DNA of 64,000 bases. It comes from Deuterostichococcus epilithicus (lineage: Eukaryota; Chlorophyta; Trebouxiophyceae; Prasiolales; Stichococcaceae). The DNA lies in the NCBI GenBank assembly GCA_033439295.1, contig JAVTLE010000005.1, positions 1,600,501 to 1,664,500 of the forward strand, read 5' to 3'. A program made the translations under genes and the position numbers. Below are positions 33,290-45,250 of the stretch, one piece after another. A model generated the notes under the pieces. The model made no database searches and was not told the DNA's origin. It saw only the letters and a program-made list of their open reading frames with translations. Positions within the stretch are counted from its first letter, which is position 1; every line of letters starts with the position of its first letter.

Positions 33290-35433
33290 ATGAGCAGCAA
33301 TGAGCAGAGAAGACAGTCGCAGGATCTGTCAGCCGACGGTCGCAGCGATGCAGTCGACGAGCACGACATCCCTTCCACGTCCAACCAGACGGAGCAGAAG
33401 CCGCAGCTGACACTGCTGCCTCTGCGGCACAGCAAGGCAAGTCTGATGTCCTGAATCGCAGCGTTCTGCATCCGCAGGCATCCAGACGCAGTGCCCAATC
33501 TCATTGACTGGTTGCATGACAGCTCCGCCGGGGCTGCGCCATGGTGAATGCATGATGATTCATGCATGATTGCTGCCGCGGCCGATCGGAAATAGAGTCA
33601 GTGATCTTACGGCAACTTGACGTGACGTGGATACACATGCAGATCGTGCACCTCGTTCGCCATGGCCAGGTGAAGCAATGCGCACACGTGTTTGCACTCA
33701 AGATGTTCGGAACACAAACCAACACAGACTCTGAATCTTTGCATCTTCATCCAGGGCTTTCATAACGTGGCCGGTGAGTCGGAAGACATGAATCTCACTG
33801 GAGCAGTGTGCAGGAGTTGAAAGCTGTCCAGGTCATGACTTGCGGCCGTTGGAATGGCCAGCCGAATCCGTTTGATGTGTGCACTTCTTCAGGTGAAGAG
33901 CAGTTTGAGCTCTACAAGTCCTGGGATTATGAGGATGCGCACCTGACCGAGCGCGGATGGCAGCAGGTAATGCATGCAGGCAAGGCCCGCGGGCAGAGTT
34001 CACGTCCCCGTCATAACGGCAGCACATATCTGCTTCTTCTCGCATGGTCGTTACACAGGCAACTGGATGCTCTGCAGGCAGCGGACCTGAAGAAGCACGT
34101 TGCAAGCGTGCGCGGCATCAGGCCCGAAGTGATCATAGTCAGTCCGCTGGTGCGCCACCCGGAACGTCAAAGCAGCAGCCTCGCGGTCGAGATGCATGCC
34201 TCAAAGCCAGCTGTGCTCACCCCTTGCCACGGCAAAAGGCACCCAACTGTATTGCTTGCCGAGCGAGCCGGCTGTTGCTCATCCGGCTGCAGACGCGGGC
34301 GATGGAGACTGCGGTCGGCGCCTTTGGCGGCGGTGTGTGGCACGACGGCGACGCGCAGCTGCCGCTCATGGCGGAGGTGCCCGACATCGCTGGCCGCAGC
34401 ACTGCGCACCCTGCGTCGGCGCAAGGCGCCGTGCCGTTCGTCGCATATGAGATGTGTCGCGAGCACCTGGGTCCGCACCCTTCCCTGCATCATGTCCCTG
34501 CATGGCTTGCCGTCTTCCTAAGCTGCGTGGGTCGGCCATCGCGGTTCTGAGCACGGGAACAGAAACGCTCAATGCGGGCATAAGTCCACACCTCTGCTGG
34601 CGCCTCGGCAGGAAACATGCGTGATATGCTGATTGGCAACTCATGGTGTCATGACTGATGGACTTCCCCTGAGCAGGGGAGCACCCGTGCGACAAGCGGC
34701 GCACCCTGGCAGAGTACAGGGAAGAGTTCCCTGGTGTCGATTTCTCCCTGGTGCGTTTCTAGCAGTTGGCAGCTTCGACATGCTGAAAGAGCTGCACTGC
34801 AAGCCTCGTGATGAGAGATCCCCTACAAAAGCAGTGGCTGAGTCCTTATGCATTTGCAGGTCGAGGACAATGACGACACCTGGTGGAAGCCAGACGTACG
34901 GGAGACGGACGCGGAAATTGCGGAGCGCGGCTTCAAGTTTCTGACCTGGCTGGCGACGCGGCCAGAGACAGAGATCGCCGTCGTCAGCCACTCCTCCTTC
35001 CTGCACTTCATGCTGTCCAACTTCGCGACGGAGGCGGCGCCCGCAGTCCAGCGCGATCTGCGCCGCCTGTTTGGTGTGTACCCGCTGGCCCCTGTGCCTT
35101 TGCCATGCGTGTGCCCGGCGTGCGGCACGCTAGCGGGCCCAAACTTCCAGTGCTGCACAGCCTGCTGCTGCATCATGTGTGCAGCTACACCGATGACAGC
35201 TGTTCCTTCATGAGGCAAGTTGAGCTTGCATGGCCAGCCGGTTGACAGTAGCTCCGTGTTCCGCAGCAAACTGCGAGCTGCGCACGGTGACGCTGTCGGA
35301 CTCGGGCAGCGATGGCGGCCTCGACCCTACGTGGTTCCATCCGGATGGCCATCTCACCTCTTGGCAGAAGGAGGGCGCAGACGGCGCAGCAGCAGTTCAT
35401 GGCGCCAAGGTACCAAACGGCGTCGCAGTATAG
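33290..35433 (+). CDS. Phosphoglycerate-mutase-like protein (plant type)
   Basis: It belongs to the histidine phosphatase superfamily and is closest in pattern to plant phosphoglycerate-mutase-like proteins, whose substrate is not settled. Early exons are 33290-33436, 33643-33669, 33755-33773, 33893-33966, 34078-34149 and 34293 on, all in one frame. Motifs: LLPLRHSKIVHLVRHGQ with the catalytic RHG, GFHNVAGEEQFELYKSWDYEDAHLT, IIVSPL then TRAMETAVGAFGG, VAYEMCREHLG, DKRRTLAEYREEFPGVDF, DDTWWKPDVRET and the second catalytic His in AVVSHSSFLHFML. The C-terminus ANCELRTVTLSDSG matches the family. The first intron starts AAG|GCAAGT, a GC-AG intron. A cofactor-dependent glycolytic mutase is less likely because the spacing and the WxADVRET-type motif are those of the plant family. 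Confidence 0.88.
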
Positions 35434-35801
35434 GCCAACCGCGACAGGCGATTTGGCTGTCAACCATCTCTTCCGCCATATTATCATGTGATGCACCTAT
35501 TGCAAAGAGTCACCCTTATTTACATCGGCTGTTCTGATGGTGCTCGTCACGCCCTTCATTATGTCATAAATTCTTTGAAGACTTTGATGCACATGGCGGC
35601 ACATGCCGCTGTTATGATGTGATTCAGAACACAGTACTGTACGTACAGTATAATATCAGATCGACTCTCAACTCGTCATCTCACAGCGATGCAAGCCAAC
35701 CCTCCAAGCTCTCTGCAACCTCCCGCCACCGTGTGTCCTGTGCAGCACAGCAGGACATCGTGGAAGGTAGTTCCTGCAGGAACGCAGCCACAGCTCTAAG
35801 A
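35434..35801. other. Convergent intergenic region
   Basis: This AT-richer stretch between two gene ends must carry both 3' UTRs. On the - strand a TGTAA (TTACA at 35520-35524 on +) lies about 280 nt past the hydrolase stop, further than usual. I see no gene in it. Confidence 0.5.
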
Positions 35802-37520
35802 TCACACGGAATCGAGGCGAGCCCTCACCAGCATCAAGTCGTGTGCGATGTCATGATGTATGATGGGCTCCACGCGCAGCTGCTCTGCAAGCTCCTCCAC
35901 TGCCGGCACGTCCACAATCACATCTGCACAGTGGACCGAGCAGCAAGGTGGGTCCGCATCAAACAAGCCTCGCCTGACTGCAGCTCGCCATGCCTGGGCA
36001 TTGGTCGTTGTGACACCCGTCTTGAGCACCCACCTGTGTCGCCGCCCGCCACGAAAGCCGGCGGCAGCTGGTCAAGCGGCGGAAAGACAATCGGCAGCTC
36101 TTCTGAAAGGTTTTTCAGGTCGAGCAGCGCAATCTTGCCGCGATTCGCAATAAACAGCTCTGCAAATCTGCACATGCAATGAGAGCTCTTATCAAATAGA
36201 AATCCATCTGGCGGGATGCACCATCTGACATTTCAGGGTACCAGCAAAGGCGTTTGCACCTATGATTGTTGCATTGCGTCCTGCCGACAGATCATTCGTT
36301 CAGGCCCCCTGCCTGTGCTAGTTCACCTGTCCATTTCTGCATCCGGCATGTCGGCAGAGAAGAACATGTCTTTTGCAGCCGATGCACTTCGCAGGTACGA
36401 TTTAGTGATGAAGCCTGCAGCGCTACAGGAGGCATGTGAGTAATTGAAACTCCCGTCCAGCCCGTGTCACTGCAGTCGGCAGCTGAGGAAACCTGATTAG
36501 AGGAAAGGCTGGCATATGCGTTCAGGTGCGAAGACACAGGGTGCCAGCTTGCCGCTCTGGTCGTACCCCAGGTTATGCGCACGGATTTGAGCGGCATGGC
36601 CTTCATGATGCGCTGCACCAGCGCCTGCAGTAGACGAAAAATGACTCCCGACTCTGTTCCAGGCCATCCATGCAGGTGACCCGCATGGCCGCGACCTGTC
36701 CCCACCTTGTTGCCGCTGGGAGGTGCTGCCGCCAGAAAAACCGTCCCTGCCAGCTTTGGCCAATTGCTGCCGTCCATCTGCTGAAGATACCTGCATATTG
36801 GGTGGGAGTGTTGTCAGCTTGTCAACATTCAGCAGAGACTGCAGAACATAGAGGTACGAATCGTGTAATTGCGAGGAGGAGGAGGAAAGTCATAAGATGG
36901 ACCGCACTTTTGCAAAACCAGGCCGCCAAAGGAGTGCGAGATGGCCACTGGCGGAGCCGGCAGTGTTGCAATAAAATCAGCTACGTCCGCAGCATTGGAC
37001 GCCAGGGTGCCGGGCTTTGCGTTCTCTGGAATCGTGCCGGCACCCTGGCCACGGAAGCTGAGCGCATAGGTTTCATACCCATGCTCGGAAAAAAACGGCA
37101 TGAACTTCTCCTGCGACGTAGCTGAAACGAAGGTCTTTAGCTCATAGGCTGCACGTCACGGACGCAGCCGGCTAGCGCCAATCTGTGGTGCTGCCGTCAT
37201 ACAGCGCAATGCGCACCTTCCAGCACCAGGCGGCATGGCCGGAGCCGTGCAGGAACAGAAGAGGCGGTCTGCCACCGTTTCCCTGCAGCGGCAGCGGCAT
37301 CACACATCAAGCTCGGCACCTGCGGCACGCGTGCCTCATGCCCCCCAGAGGTCCCGGCCGCAGTCCCATGCGGGAGGAGGCTCACGCTGGCTGATGAGCC
37401 TGCCCTGAGGACCTCCAGCTGTGCGCCGTCCGGCAGCTTGTGCAATGAGCTTTCAATGGCGGTCGACGAAGCGGCGGCGGCGAAGACCAGAGGCCGCTGC
37501 GAGCGGATGCCGCCGCACAT
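35802..37520 (-). CDS. Plastid-targeted alpha/beta hydrolase
   Basis: It is an alpha/beta-hydrolase-fold enzyme (esterase or lipase-like; substrate unknown). Exons in phase: 37520-37320, 37282-37217, 37110-36908, 36790 on, then smaller exons to 35802. The start MCGGIRSQRPLVFAAAASST has a plastid-transit composition; an upstream in-frame Met is possible. The oxyanion motif is LLFLHGSGHAAWCWK, followed by EKFMPFFSEHGYETYALSFRGQG. The nucleophile elbow is AISHSFGGLV, where Ser sits in S-H-S-F-G rather than the classical GxSxG. Then come YLQQMDGSNWPKLAGTVFLA and the cap SAKDMFFSADMPDAEMD. The acid is probably the Asp in FVAGGDTG and the catalytic His is in EPIIHHDIAHDLML. It is divergent from the RPC7-like gene. 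Confidence 0.82.
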
Positions 37521-38418
37521 GCGCCGCTGCCGGAATGCCTGCGCCTTCCGAAACGGAGGTGTGTGCAACACCCTCGCCAGATCCAGTTCAATCTTCTGGC
37601 ATTCCAGTGTGCTGGCACTGGGCGGCATCGCCCCATGCTTCACCAGGATCATAGCAACAGCGCCGCAGGCAGTGGTGCTGTCAACTGCTTGCAGGAGAGC
37701 GTGATCGGCGCGCCACGCTTGCAGCACGTCGATGCTGGATCGCACAGGAGCTGTGAGCGCTGATATATGCTGCAGCCGTGCGGGGGGGACAATGCACATG
37801 CAGATCTGCATCTTGCCCAGAAAGGAGATTCTTCTGCCGCCATGTGCCAGCGCCAGCAATGTGGCATATATCTTGCGATTTACAAATCACCTTGCTAGAG
37901 ACAAGTCTTTCATCGAAGGCTTGCAGCCCCTCATCGCGCCCTCGCTCCGCTGAACTTTTCGAAGCAGTCATTTCGAGTGCTGGCAGACGAAACTGGAGCC
38001 TGACTGGCACGACAAACGAATATTGAACACACAAAAGACATCTGATTGAGTGTTTGGCGTGTGTTTGGACGGCCAGCTCACTGCAGGACTGGCTGCAGAT
38101 CCTCTTGTGCACGCGTGCGGCGGAAGCTGCAGTCCCAGTTCGCACCCCACGTCCGTGCACACAGCAGTCAGCAGCACCTTGCTGCGCCTGCTGTACCTCG
38201 GGGCCGCACGCTACAACTCAGCGCTGCCCACATCGCCGCCGCCATGGCGCTGTGACCGCGCGTCGGGGAACAGTGCAGTTCTGGCAGCATGCCGGAAACG
38301 AGGCGACTACCACGGTGACAACCGCTGGCTTGCCCGCGGGAGAGCAGCAGCTGCGTGCAGCTGACCCGTCGCGGCGGCGGCGGCGGCTGCAGCGGCGCCG
38401 GCGGCAGGGGCGGCGATC
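37521..38418. promoter_or_regulatory. Divergent upstream region, hydrolase / RPC7-like gene
   Basis: About 0.9 kb between two divergent start codons. It may include 5' UTR introns or an extra upstream coding part of the hydrolase, whose frame stays open above 37520. The last 80 bp contain CGG and GGGGCA repeats. I identify no specific element. Confidence 0.4.
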
Positions 38419-40534
38419 ATGGCAGGAAGGGGCAGGGGCAGGGGCAGGGGCCGCGGCGGACCCTCAGGCCAGATCGTCCGCGATGACGAGGGCAACGTCC
38501 TGGAGGCAGCAGGCCCTCCGCCCATGTTCCCAGTGCGACGCCTGCCCACACTCCCAGTCGTGCACCATCTCCGAGATCCAGCTGGCATCCAAACCAGCCG
38601 CCGCAGTGCGCAGCGAACAGTTCCGGCGACACTGCGCGGCTGGCGGCGTGAGGAATGCCTGGAGCGATCAGCACTGACCTAGTCGCAGACCGCCTCGCCT
38701 CCACCGGTGTATCACTGCCATGTGCAGGACATTGCGGTGCCTGGCAGGGTGGACAATGATGACCGCATCGAGCGACTACGGGTGAGTGGTTTCACACACT
38801 ACCGCGACATCGCCATTGTAGATGCCGTGGGCATCGGCCACTCGTGCACTGTGCTTCGCTGCGGGTACGTATCCTGAAAGTCCGAGGCTGATGTGCTGTG
38901 CGCGGTGCACGTCGCAGGCCGAGCAGAGGCGGTTACGAGACTTCTGGCAGCACTCGGCGTACAATTTGAACGCCAAGAACATGGCAGGTGAGTGCGCAGC
39001 TCCTTATGCCACTGCAACACCTGCCAGGCCCGCCACAGCGCCGACTCACGCCAGTACTGCGTTCTCCAGCAGCAGATTCAGCATCGGCAACGCCCGCTGT
39101 GACGCGCCTGGCTCAACGCCTCATGCGACGGTCGCGCCTCCCTGCAGACGACGTGAAGCCGCACGCAAAGGTGGAGCGGTACACAGACCGCTATGCGGGG
39201 CAGCAGGCGGGCGGCGCGCTGCAGGAGGCGCTGACGCTGGACCCGGCCTACTTCCCCCAGGAGCTGTACTCCAAAAAGGACAAGCGGTGAGGCCCCTGCC
39301 GTCTGCTGCAAGCAGCAGATGGCAGTGGCCGGAGGCCCCGCTTTCGGAGTGTGTCCTCTGATTGGATCGTTGCAGCACCCAGGACAGAGGTGCCCCGACC
39401 AGCCCCAATCCAGGCTGCAGGCACTGCGTTGCCCGGGCACACAGAGGACGCCTCCTGCGCAGCCGTGAGGGCCGCCAGTTGCGGTGACGACCAGTCTCGC
39501 AGGTTTGCTGCTGCGATGCACCAACCAATGCACCACATCAAGCTCGTGCCTGTTGCAGCGTCTCGGCCATGGCTTCCTCCGAGAGCGCGCAACGGGCCTA
39601 CTGGGCCACCGCCAGCCGCCGCGTGCCTGACTCTGGCGATGACGGTGTGCCCCCCGCGCCGCCTCACCGTTGCCTACAAACCTGCTGGCATTCCTGACCT
39701 GCTGTGCATCGCCTTCCCCTGCACCACACCATGAGCTTTTGGAGAGCACTTGTGTAGAGTGCACACAGCTAGTGCATGAAAGTCAGACAGAAATATCAGT
39801 AAAGCTGAGATCCTGTACTGTGTTTCGGCAGCCGACAAGCTGCTCAAGCTGCTGGACAAGCACGCCAGCCGCCTGGAGGACACCAGCAACACGTCGCCGC
39901 TGCACAAGGCGAGTCGGGCTTCACCCTGACAGCCGGCAGCAGATGCAGGGATAATGGCGAATGGCCAATGGCCATGTCCATCATCAGAACAACAGTCAGG
40001 CAACATTCCATCCCAGATCATGTCTCGGGAACTCATAAAACGTCAACATTCCGCTGCGACCCTGCTCTCCGCCGCTAGCCTGTCAGCGCAAATCATAGCT
40101 GATGGGCAGCCAGGCACAGCGTCACGCCTCCTTTGAGGGTGATCAACAACCCTGTGCAGGTCAAAAAGGAGGATGGCGAGGAAGGGGAGGACGACGACGA
40201 GGAGGCAGAGGTGGATGACGAGGGGGATGAGTTTGAGGAGGACGACTATCTGCAGGTGCGATGCACGATACAGGTCCGGGTGTAAACAACATGCCAGCTG
40301 GTGCATGACGCCGACTCGCTGCGACATCCTCGTCGATTGAGAATTAGTCAGAAACGATGCCATCCACCGGTTGTATGGGAAAGCTTTCTGTGCTGTCGAA
40401 GCCGCCGTCATGGTGCATCTGCCTGCCGCTGGCTGATGGATCGCCTTGCTTATCGCCAGGGAGAGCATGTCGACGACGACGAAGGCTACGAGGACCCCTA
40501 TGCTGACGATGAGGGCGGCGAGGCCTTCTTCTGA
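38419..40534 (+). CDS. RNA polymerase III subunit RPC7-like (RPC31/POLR3G)
   Basis: RPC7 is part of the Pol III-specific RPC3-RPC6-RPC7 trimer used in initiation. The N-terminus is the family's Gly/Arg start, AGRGRGRGRGRGGPSG, followed by GPPPMFPVRRLP, which fits the conserved Pro-rich PPPLFP motif. Mid-protein: DIAVPGRVDNDDRIERLR, RRLRDFWQHSAYNLN, and DDVKPHAKVERYTDRYA, which aligns with the human ERYSKRYM region. ADKLLKLLDKHASRLED follows. The tail is strongly acidic: EDGEEGEDDDEEAEVDDEGD, then GEHVDDDEGYEDPYADDEGG and a final EAFF. The family is defined mainly by this layout, so identity rests on the ends plus the ERY motif. The stop is at 40534, and a TGTAA follows at 40640. Confidence 0.75.
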
Positions 40535-40639
40535 CCCCGCTTGGAAAAAGAGCAGTACAGAGCGACGCTGCATGCGTGGCTGATGTGAAAGGCAGTGTCC
40601 GTCGAAATAGAATGATGGAAATAATGCTTGGGGAGTGTC

Positions 40640-40644
40640 TGTAA
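40640..40644 (+). terminator. TGTAA poly(A) signal after the RPC7-like gene
   Basis: The chlorophyte-type poly(A) signal lies 106 nt past the stop codon. It is a short motif, so the assignment rests on position. Confidence 0.5.
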
Positions 40645-41206
40645 GGGCACGTCTGCAGCATGGTGTGGCAGGCTACCTTAGAAGTCCTCTCCGCTGTTCT
40701 TTTACTCAAATGAGTCCAGCTTCCTTACACACACTGACAACGCTGAAAGCAGAGGTGCTCAGACCAAAAACGTACAAACCATGCCTTTCCAGGCGGCTAA
40801 AAGGCTGCGACAAATCCAACCAATTCATACACCACGTCCCGCACCCATGCAGGATGCAATTGATGCCCCAGGTAGCTGAGAGCAGCAGCAAGTGATCTTG
40901 CTGCGCGCGTCAGTGCTTCACATTTTCATCTCGCATTTTGTCAATCCAGCTGCAGCCCTGTCAATCTGTCACAAGTGCCACCGCAGCGCACTGCCCTTGC
41001 TGTGGACATCACAGCAGAGGCGTCATGGCCCCTTGAGGACACAATCCAGTCGCGCCGCTGCCGCCGATGCGGTTCTGGAAGTGCTTTTGCCGGCAGACCG
41101 CGGCAGCTGCAGCCGCCCGCCGCAGGCTGGCTTCACCCACCCGCCGGCTGGCTATGCCGACCGCTGCGCCGCCGCTGCCCCGCCTCCGTCGCCGCACAGG
41201 GTCGCC
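40645..41206. other. Convergent intergenic region, RPC7-like gene / UDP-glucose dehydrogenase
   Basis: It holds the 3' UTRs of both genes. The stretch 41020-41200 is strongly GC-rich and gives open frames on both strands that look like composition artefacts. I see no gene in it. Confidence 0.5.
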
Positions 41207-44200
41207 TCAGGTGATGGTCTTGTGCAGGAAGGGGTCCAGCGGCTTGCCGAGCGCGTACACGATGAAGCCAATGTCGCGCAGCTTGGCGTGGTCCAGGATG
41301 TTGCGGCCGTCAAAGATGAAGGCTGGCTTGACCATATCGTTGTAGATACGCTCGTAGTCGAGCGTCTTGAACTCGTCCCACTCCGTGAGGACGCAGATCG
41401 CATGGCTGCCCTTTGCCGCCGCGTACGCGTCCGCGTACGTCTCCACCTGCGGGCCCGCAGGCGTGTCTAGGTTCAAGGTGCTGCTTGTCCAGGTTGCGTT
41501 CTGGAAACTGTGTTCTCAGCACATCCTTGAAGGTTGCGTAAGCTTCGGGCGAGCTGCAGCACCGGGCCTAATGGCACGGGACTGGCTTGGCATGCCAGCA
41601 ACACAAGGGCTTGATGCGGCTGACAGCCTCTGAAAACCAACTAAGAGTCGCCAGCAACAGCGATATTCTTGTCACCTGCTTCTCGATGGCCGAGGTGGTC
41701 GCCTGCCTGAACGCGGGATGGTCCCACTCGAACCTGCGAATGGCAGTGCACACGGTTTCAGGCACGGCTGCAGGGCGTGGCCAGCAACCCCCTGAGCATT
41801 CCTGGCACATTGCCGAGCAAATGATGCCAACACCAACAGAGCGACGACGCAGGGTCACAAGCAAGCAGCTGAGGGAGGTGCGCATGCAGCGCACAAAGGC
41901 TCACTTGGGCGTCGACAGGTCGCCCAGCATCTGCTTCTTCGAGACCTGCGGGTCGTAGATGTTGAGGTTGCCGCCGTCGCCGATGAGGCCCTTGCAAACA
42001 TCGATGGCGGGCGTCTCGCGCGTGTCACCCGTGTCCTGCAGTCGAGGTATTTGTAAGCTTGATCCTGCTGTGACCCCGGTGAAAATTGCCAGATGTGTGA
42101 ATGCACGTTGCTGCCACAATGCGATGGTGCATGCCCTGCTGCCGCGGCCTGGGTGCGCAGCATCAGGCTCCGTACGCGTACTGCCACTGCACCGCAGGGC
42201 CGCTCTGCTGCATGCTGGGTCCAGAGCACTGCAACACAGTGGTGATCCGAGAAGAGTGCTGATGAGGTGCGGCAGCACCTTCTTGAAGGCGAAGCCCAAG
42301 ATGGCGATGTGCTTGCCGGAGATGGTGTTGAACATGGACTCGATGACGCGCTCCACAAAGCGCTGCTTCTGGTAGTCGTTGATCTCCACCACCTGGAGAC
42401 AGACTCGGCAACAAGCAGTCAGCTGGGAAGTCCGCCACGGGACTGCTGCCGCCTTCCAGCGGAGGCCACCACTGGCTCTGCGGCCATGCACGGCGCCAGT
42501 TGCACCTCTGGCTTGGTAACCGCCCATGCACCCACCACTCTGTCTGCGGCGCGCCCCACGCGCAAAACTCTCTCAACACGCAAATCTCAAATACATCGCG
42601 CCATGCTCAGCAAGGTTCTGCGCTCTGCTTCGCATGGCACAGCGTCCCAGGCTCACCGAGTTCCAGTAGTCGGCGACCATTTTGAGGCCCAGCGTCTCGC
42701 AGATGTACACCAGGTTCAGGATGTCCTTCTGGAAGCAGGAGCCGCCGAAGCCGACCGAGGCGTTCAGGAACTTGCTGCCGATGCGGCTGTCTGTGCCGAT
42801 GGCGTGCGACACCTGCGAGCAGGCGAGGGGGGACGGTCACGTGTAAATGGAGCTTGTCGAGACGCTCCATCACATTGCAGGCGGGCGAGCTGTTGCCACA
42901 GCAGCGCCGTCGCTGAGCTGGGGCTCAGTACAGGCTGCAACTCTGCGGCGCCGTGCTGCGCCTCTATGCTTGAGAACCGGCGCCGCCCCTGCGGCGCACC
43001 CCTCCTCACGGCCTGGCCCTCCGATTGAAAGCACGCAGCGGCAGTGCGGCGCACCTCCCGCCCCGGCACAGCCTCATCGGGAACGACAGGGTCCATTACC
43101 ACCATCACCAGACGCTGTGCACCCACCTGGGAGATGTCAGCGCCGGTCATCTCGCACAGAGCGGAGATGGAGTTGATGGAGGAGATGCGCTGCGCCAGCA
43201 TCGCGTTGGCGGTCAGCTTGGTCAGCTCCGCGGACCACAAATTGGTCAGCAGGATGCGTTCCTCCGGCACCCAGTGCGCGTACACGGACTTGAGCGCCTG
43301 CATCGCCTTCCGGCCGCTGTCCGTGTCCTTGCCGCCAATCAGCACCTGCAGCGGCAGGCAGCAGGCGGGCGGACGTCAACCGGCGGTGGTCGGTCAGTGG
43401 CGTCGGCGGGCTGCCATTGTGAGCGCAGCCACCTGGGCACCTTTCAGCGAGGCGTTCGTGGCGGCGGAGCCAGCCGGTTCTTGAAGAGATGCAGGCTGCC
43501 GGAAGGAGGCCATGCAACAGCGCGCGCAGACAGGCATGGAAGAGCAGCCGCTCTGGACACCGGCCCGAATGCTCATGAACGAGCGATGCGACATCACCGC
43601 GCACCCGGTCGGGCGCTTGGAGGTCAGCGATGGCTGTGCCCTCTGCCAGGAACTCGGGGCTGCGCAGGGCGGCACACCAGCAGGCTTCAGTCATCTCGAA
43701 GCCAAAGGACGAGCTGCTCTGTACAGCAGTCGCAAGGTGCTGCACAGCAGCGGTCACTGGGCTCACTTGGAGAGGATATCGAAGTGGACGTTCGAGTCCG
43801 CGCAGTTTCGCCGCAGCACCTGCAAAGAAGCGCAGACCCGTGAGTGTAAACTATGCCTTGACATGCAAGTCAGTGCGTCCACAGTGTGAGACCCCACATA
43901 GAGGTCATGCTGCCAGTTTGCACGCTCACCTTCTCGATCGCCTCGGCTGTCTTCACTGGCACCGTGGACTTCTCCACGACGATCTTGCTGGATTTGGACA
44001 CCGATGCAATCATGCGGGCGGCGCCCTCCCTGCCATGCAGACATGTGGTCAGCACAACAGCGTGTGGCATACTGTTTTGTGGCAAGCCCAAGGGCATGGT
44101 GTTTGCAGTTGTGCGTGATGAATAGCAAGACCCTGCATCCACCATGAATCTTGCTACTGTGCTCGCGGACTCATGTGGCGCACCAGTATGTGAGGTCTGC

Positions 44201-44833
44201 AGCCTTGCCAGCGCCCACGCCACGCGTCTTCGTCGGCGTGTTCACGCTGCAGCGAAGGACATTGCGCGCGTGAGATTCAGTGAGGATCAATGTCAGACTG
44301 ACAGCGGCGGCAGCCTGGTGCATCACAGGCGCCGCCCCACCCTGCTGCGTATTGCGTTGCGCACCTGACGAAGATGATGTCTGCCTCCGCACAGTGCTGC
44401 TTCACGTCTGTGCTGAAAAAGAGGTTGCGGCCCAGGGCCTCCTTGACCACCTCTGCCAGGCCTGGCTCGTAGATCGGGAGGGTGTCGCTGTTCCAGGCCG
44501 CAATCCTGGCCTCGTTGATGTCCACAACGACCACCTGCATGCATTGGAATCGTTTAGCCTGGGTTCAAAGCGAGCCTGTACCTAGCACATACACCAGACA
44601 CAGCGACTACAGTTACCTCGATGTCAGGGGCCTTCAAGGCGATCATCGCCATGGTAGGACCACCTGCATGACCAGACACATCCCTCAGCACGAGCATCGT
44701 AAGCACACATGCGCTCCAGCCGGAAGGCCGACTTCCAGACTGTGACAGGATCAGATCGGTACTGCGCTCAGCCAAGAAACCGTCGACGCAGCGCACCAAC
44801 ATAGCCGGCACCAATGCAGCAAATCTTGACCAT
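41207..44833 (-). CDS. UGD: UDP-glucose 6-dehydrogenase
   Basis: It oxidises UDP-glucose twice with NAD+ to UDP-glucuronate, the precursor of cell-wall and mucilage sugars, in the cytosol. Exon 1 (44833-44797) encodes [12 protein letters not shown] and exon 2 (44663-44617) continues [15 protein letters not shown], so the NAD-binding GxGYVGG loop is split by an intron. Exon 3 is 44534-44365 ([35 protein letters not shown]). Later blocks: [71 protein letters not shown], the active-site [18 protein letters not shown] (catalytic Cys), [22 protein letters not shown] and [19 protein letters not shown]. The C-terminus is [11 protein letters not shown]. It appears complete and of normal length. It is head-to-head with KAE1. 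Confidence 0.97.
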
Positions 44834-45250
44834 GGTGCCAAATGCGCTCGGTAGCAGCTGTGCAAGCGGCGCTGTGCCTCCTCGGGCGCGGGTTTTTTCA
44901 GCAATGCTCCTGACAAGCGTCGCCCTGCGGTTGAGAGTCGGTCTCGTCTATCATCGCCCCTTGCTGACTGACAGCACAATCCTCAAACCCTGCAACCGTA
45001 CACGGCAGTACGGCGGAGCCGAATGTGGATAGGCGGCAGGGCGCTCTGAATCCTGCAAAGTCACATTTCAGGAAGGAAGTTCGACACCTGCAGCTGCGGC
45101 TGGTAGCCGTCGTGCTCAGAAACCACAAAGTCATTCTGGAGGCATTCTGAAACCGACAACATCCGTTCCTTTGGTCTCCTGCTTTCCCGATAGCGCAGCT
45201 TCGCTGTCACAAATCACGCCGTTGGTCAGGTTCGTGCCCAGCTGATCCCC
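44834..45250. promoter_or_regulatory. Divergent promoter region, UGD / KAE1
   Basis: 417 bp separate two divergent start codons and must hold both promoters and 5' UTRs. I recognise no TATA box or other named motif. Open frames inside have no family similarity. Confidence 0.45.
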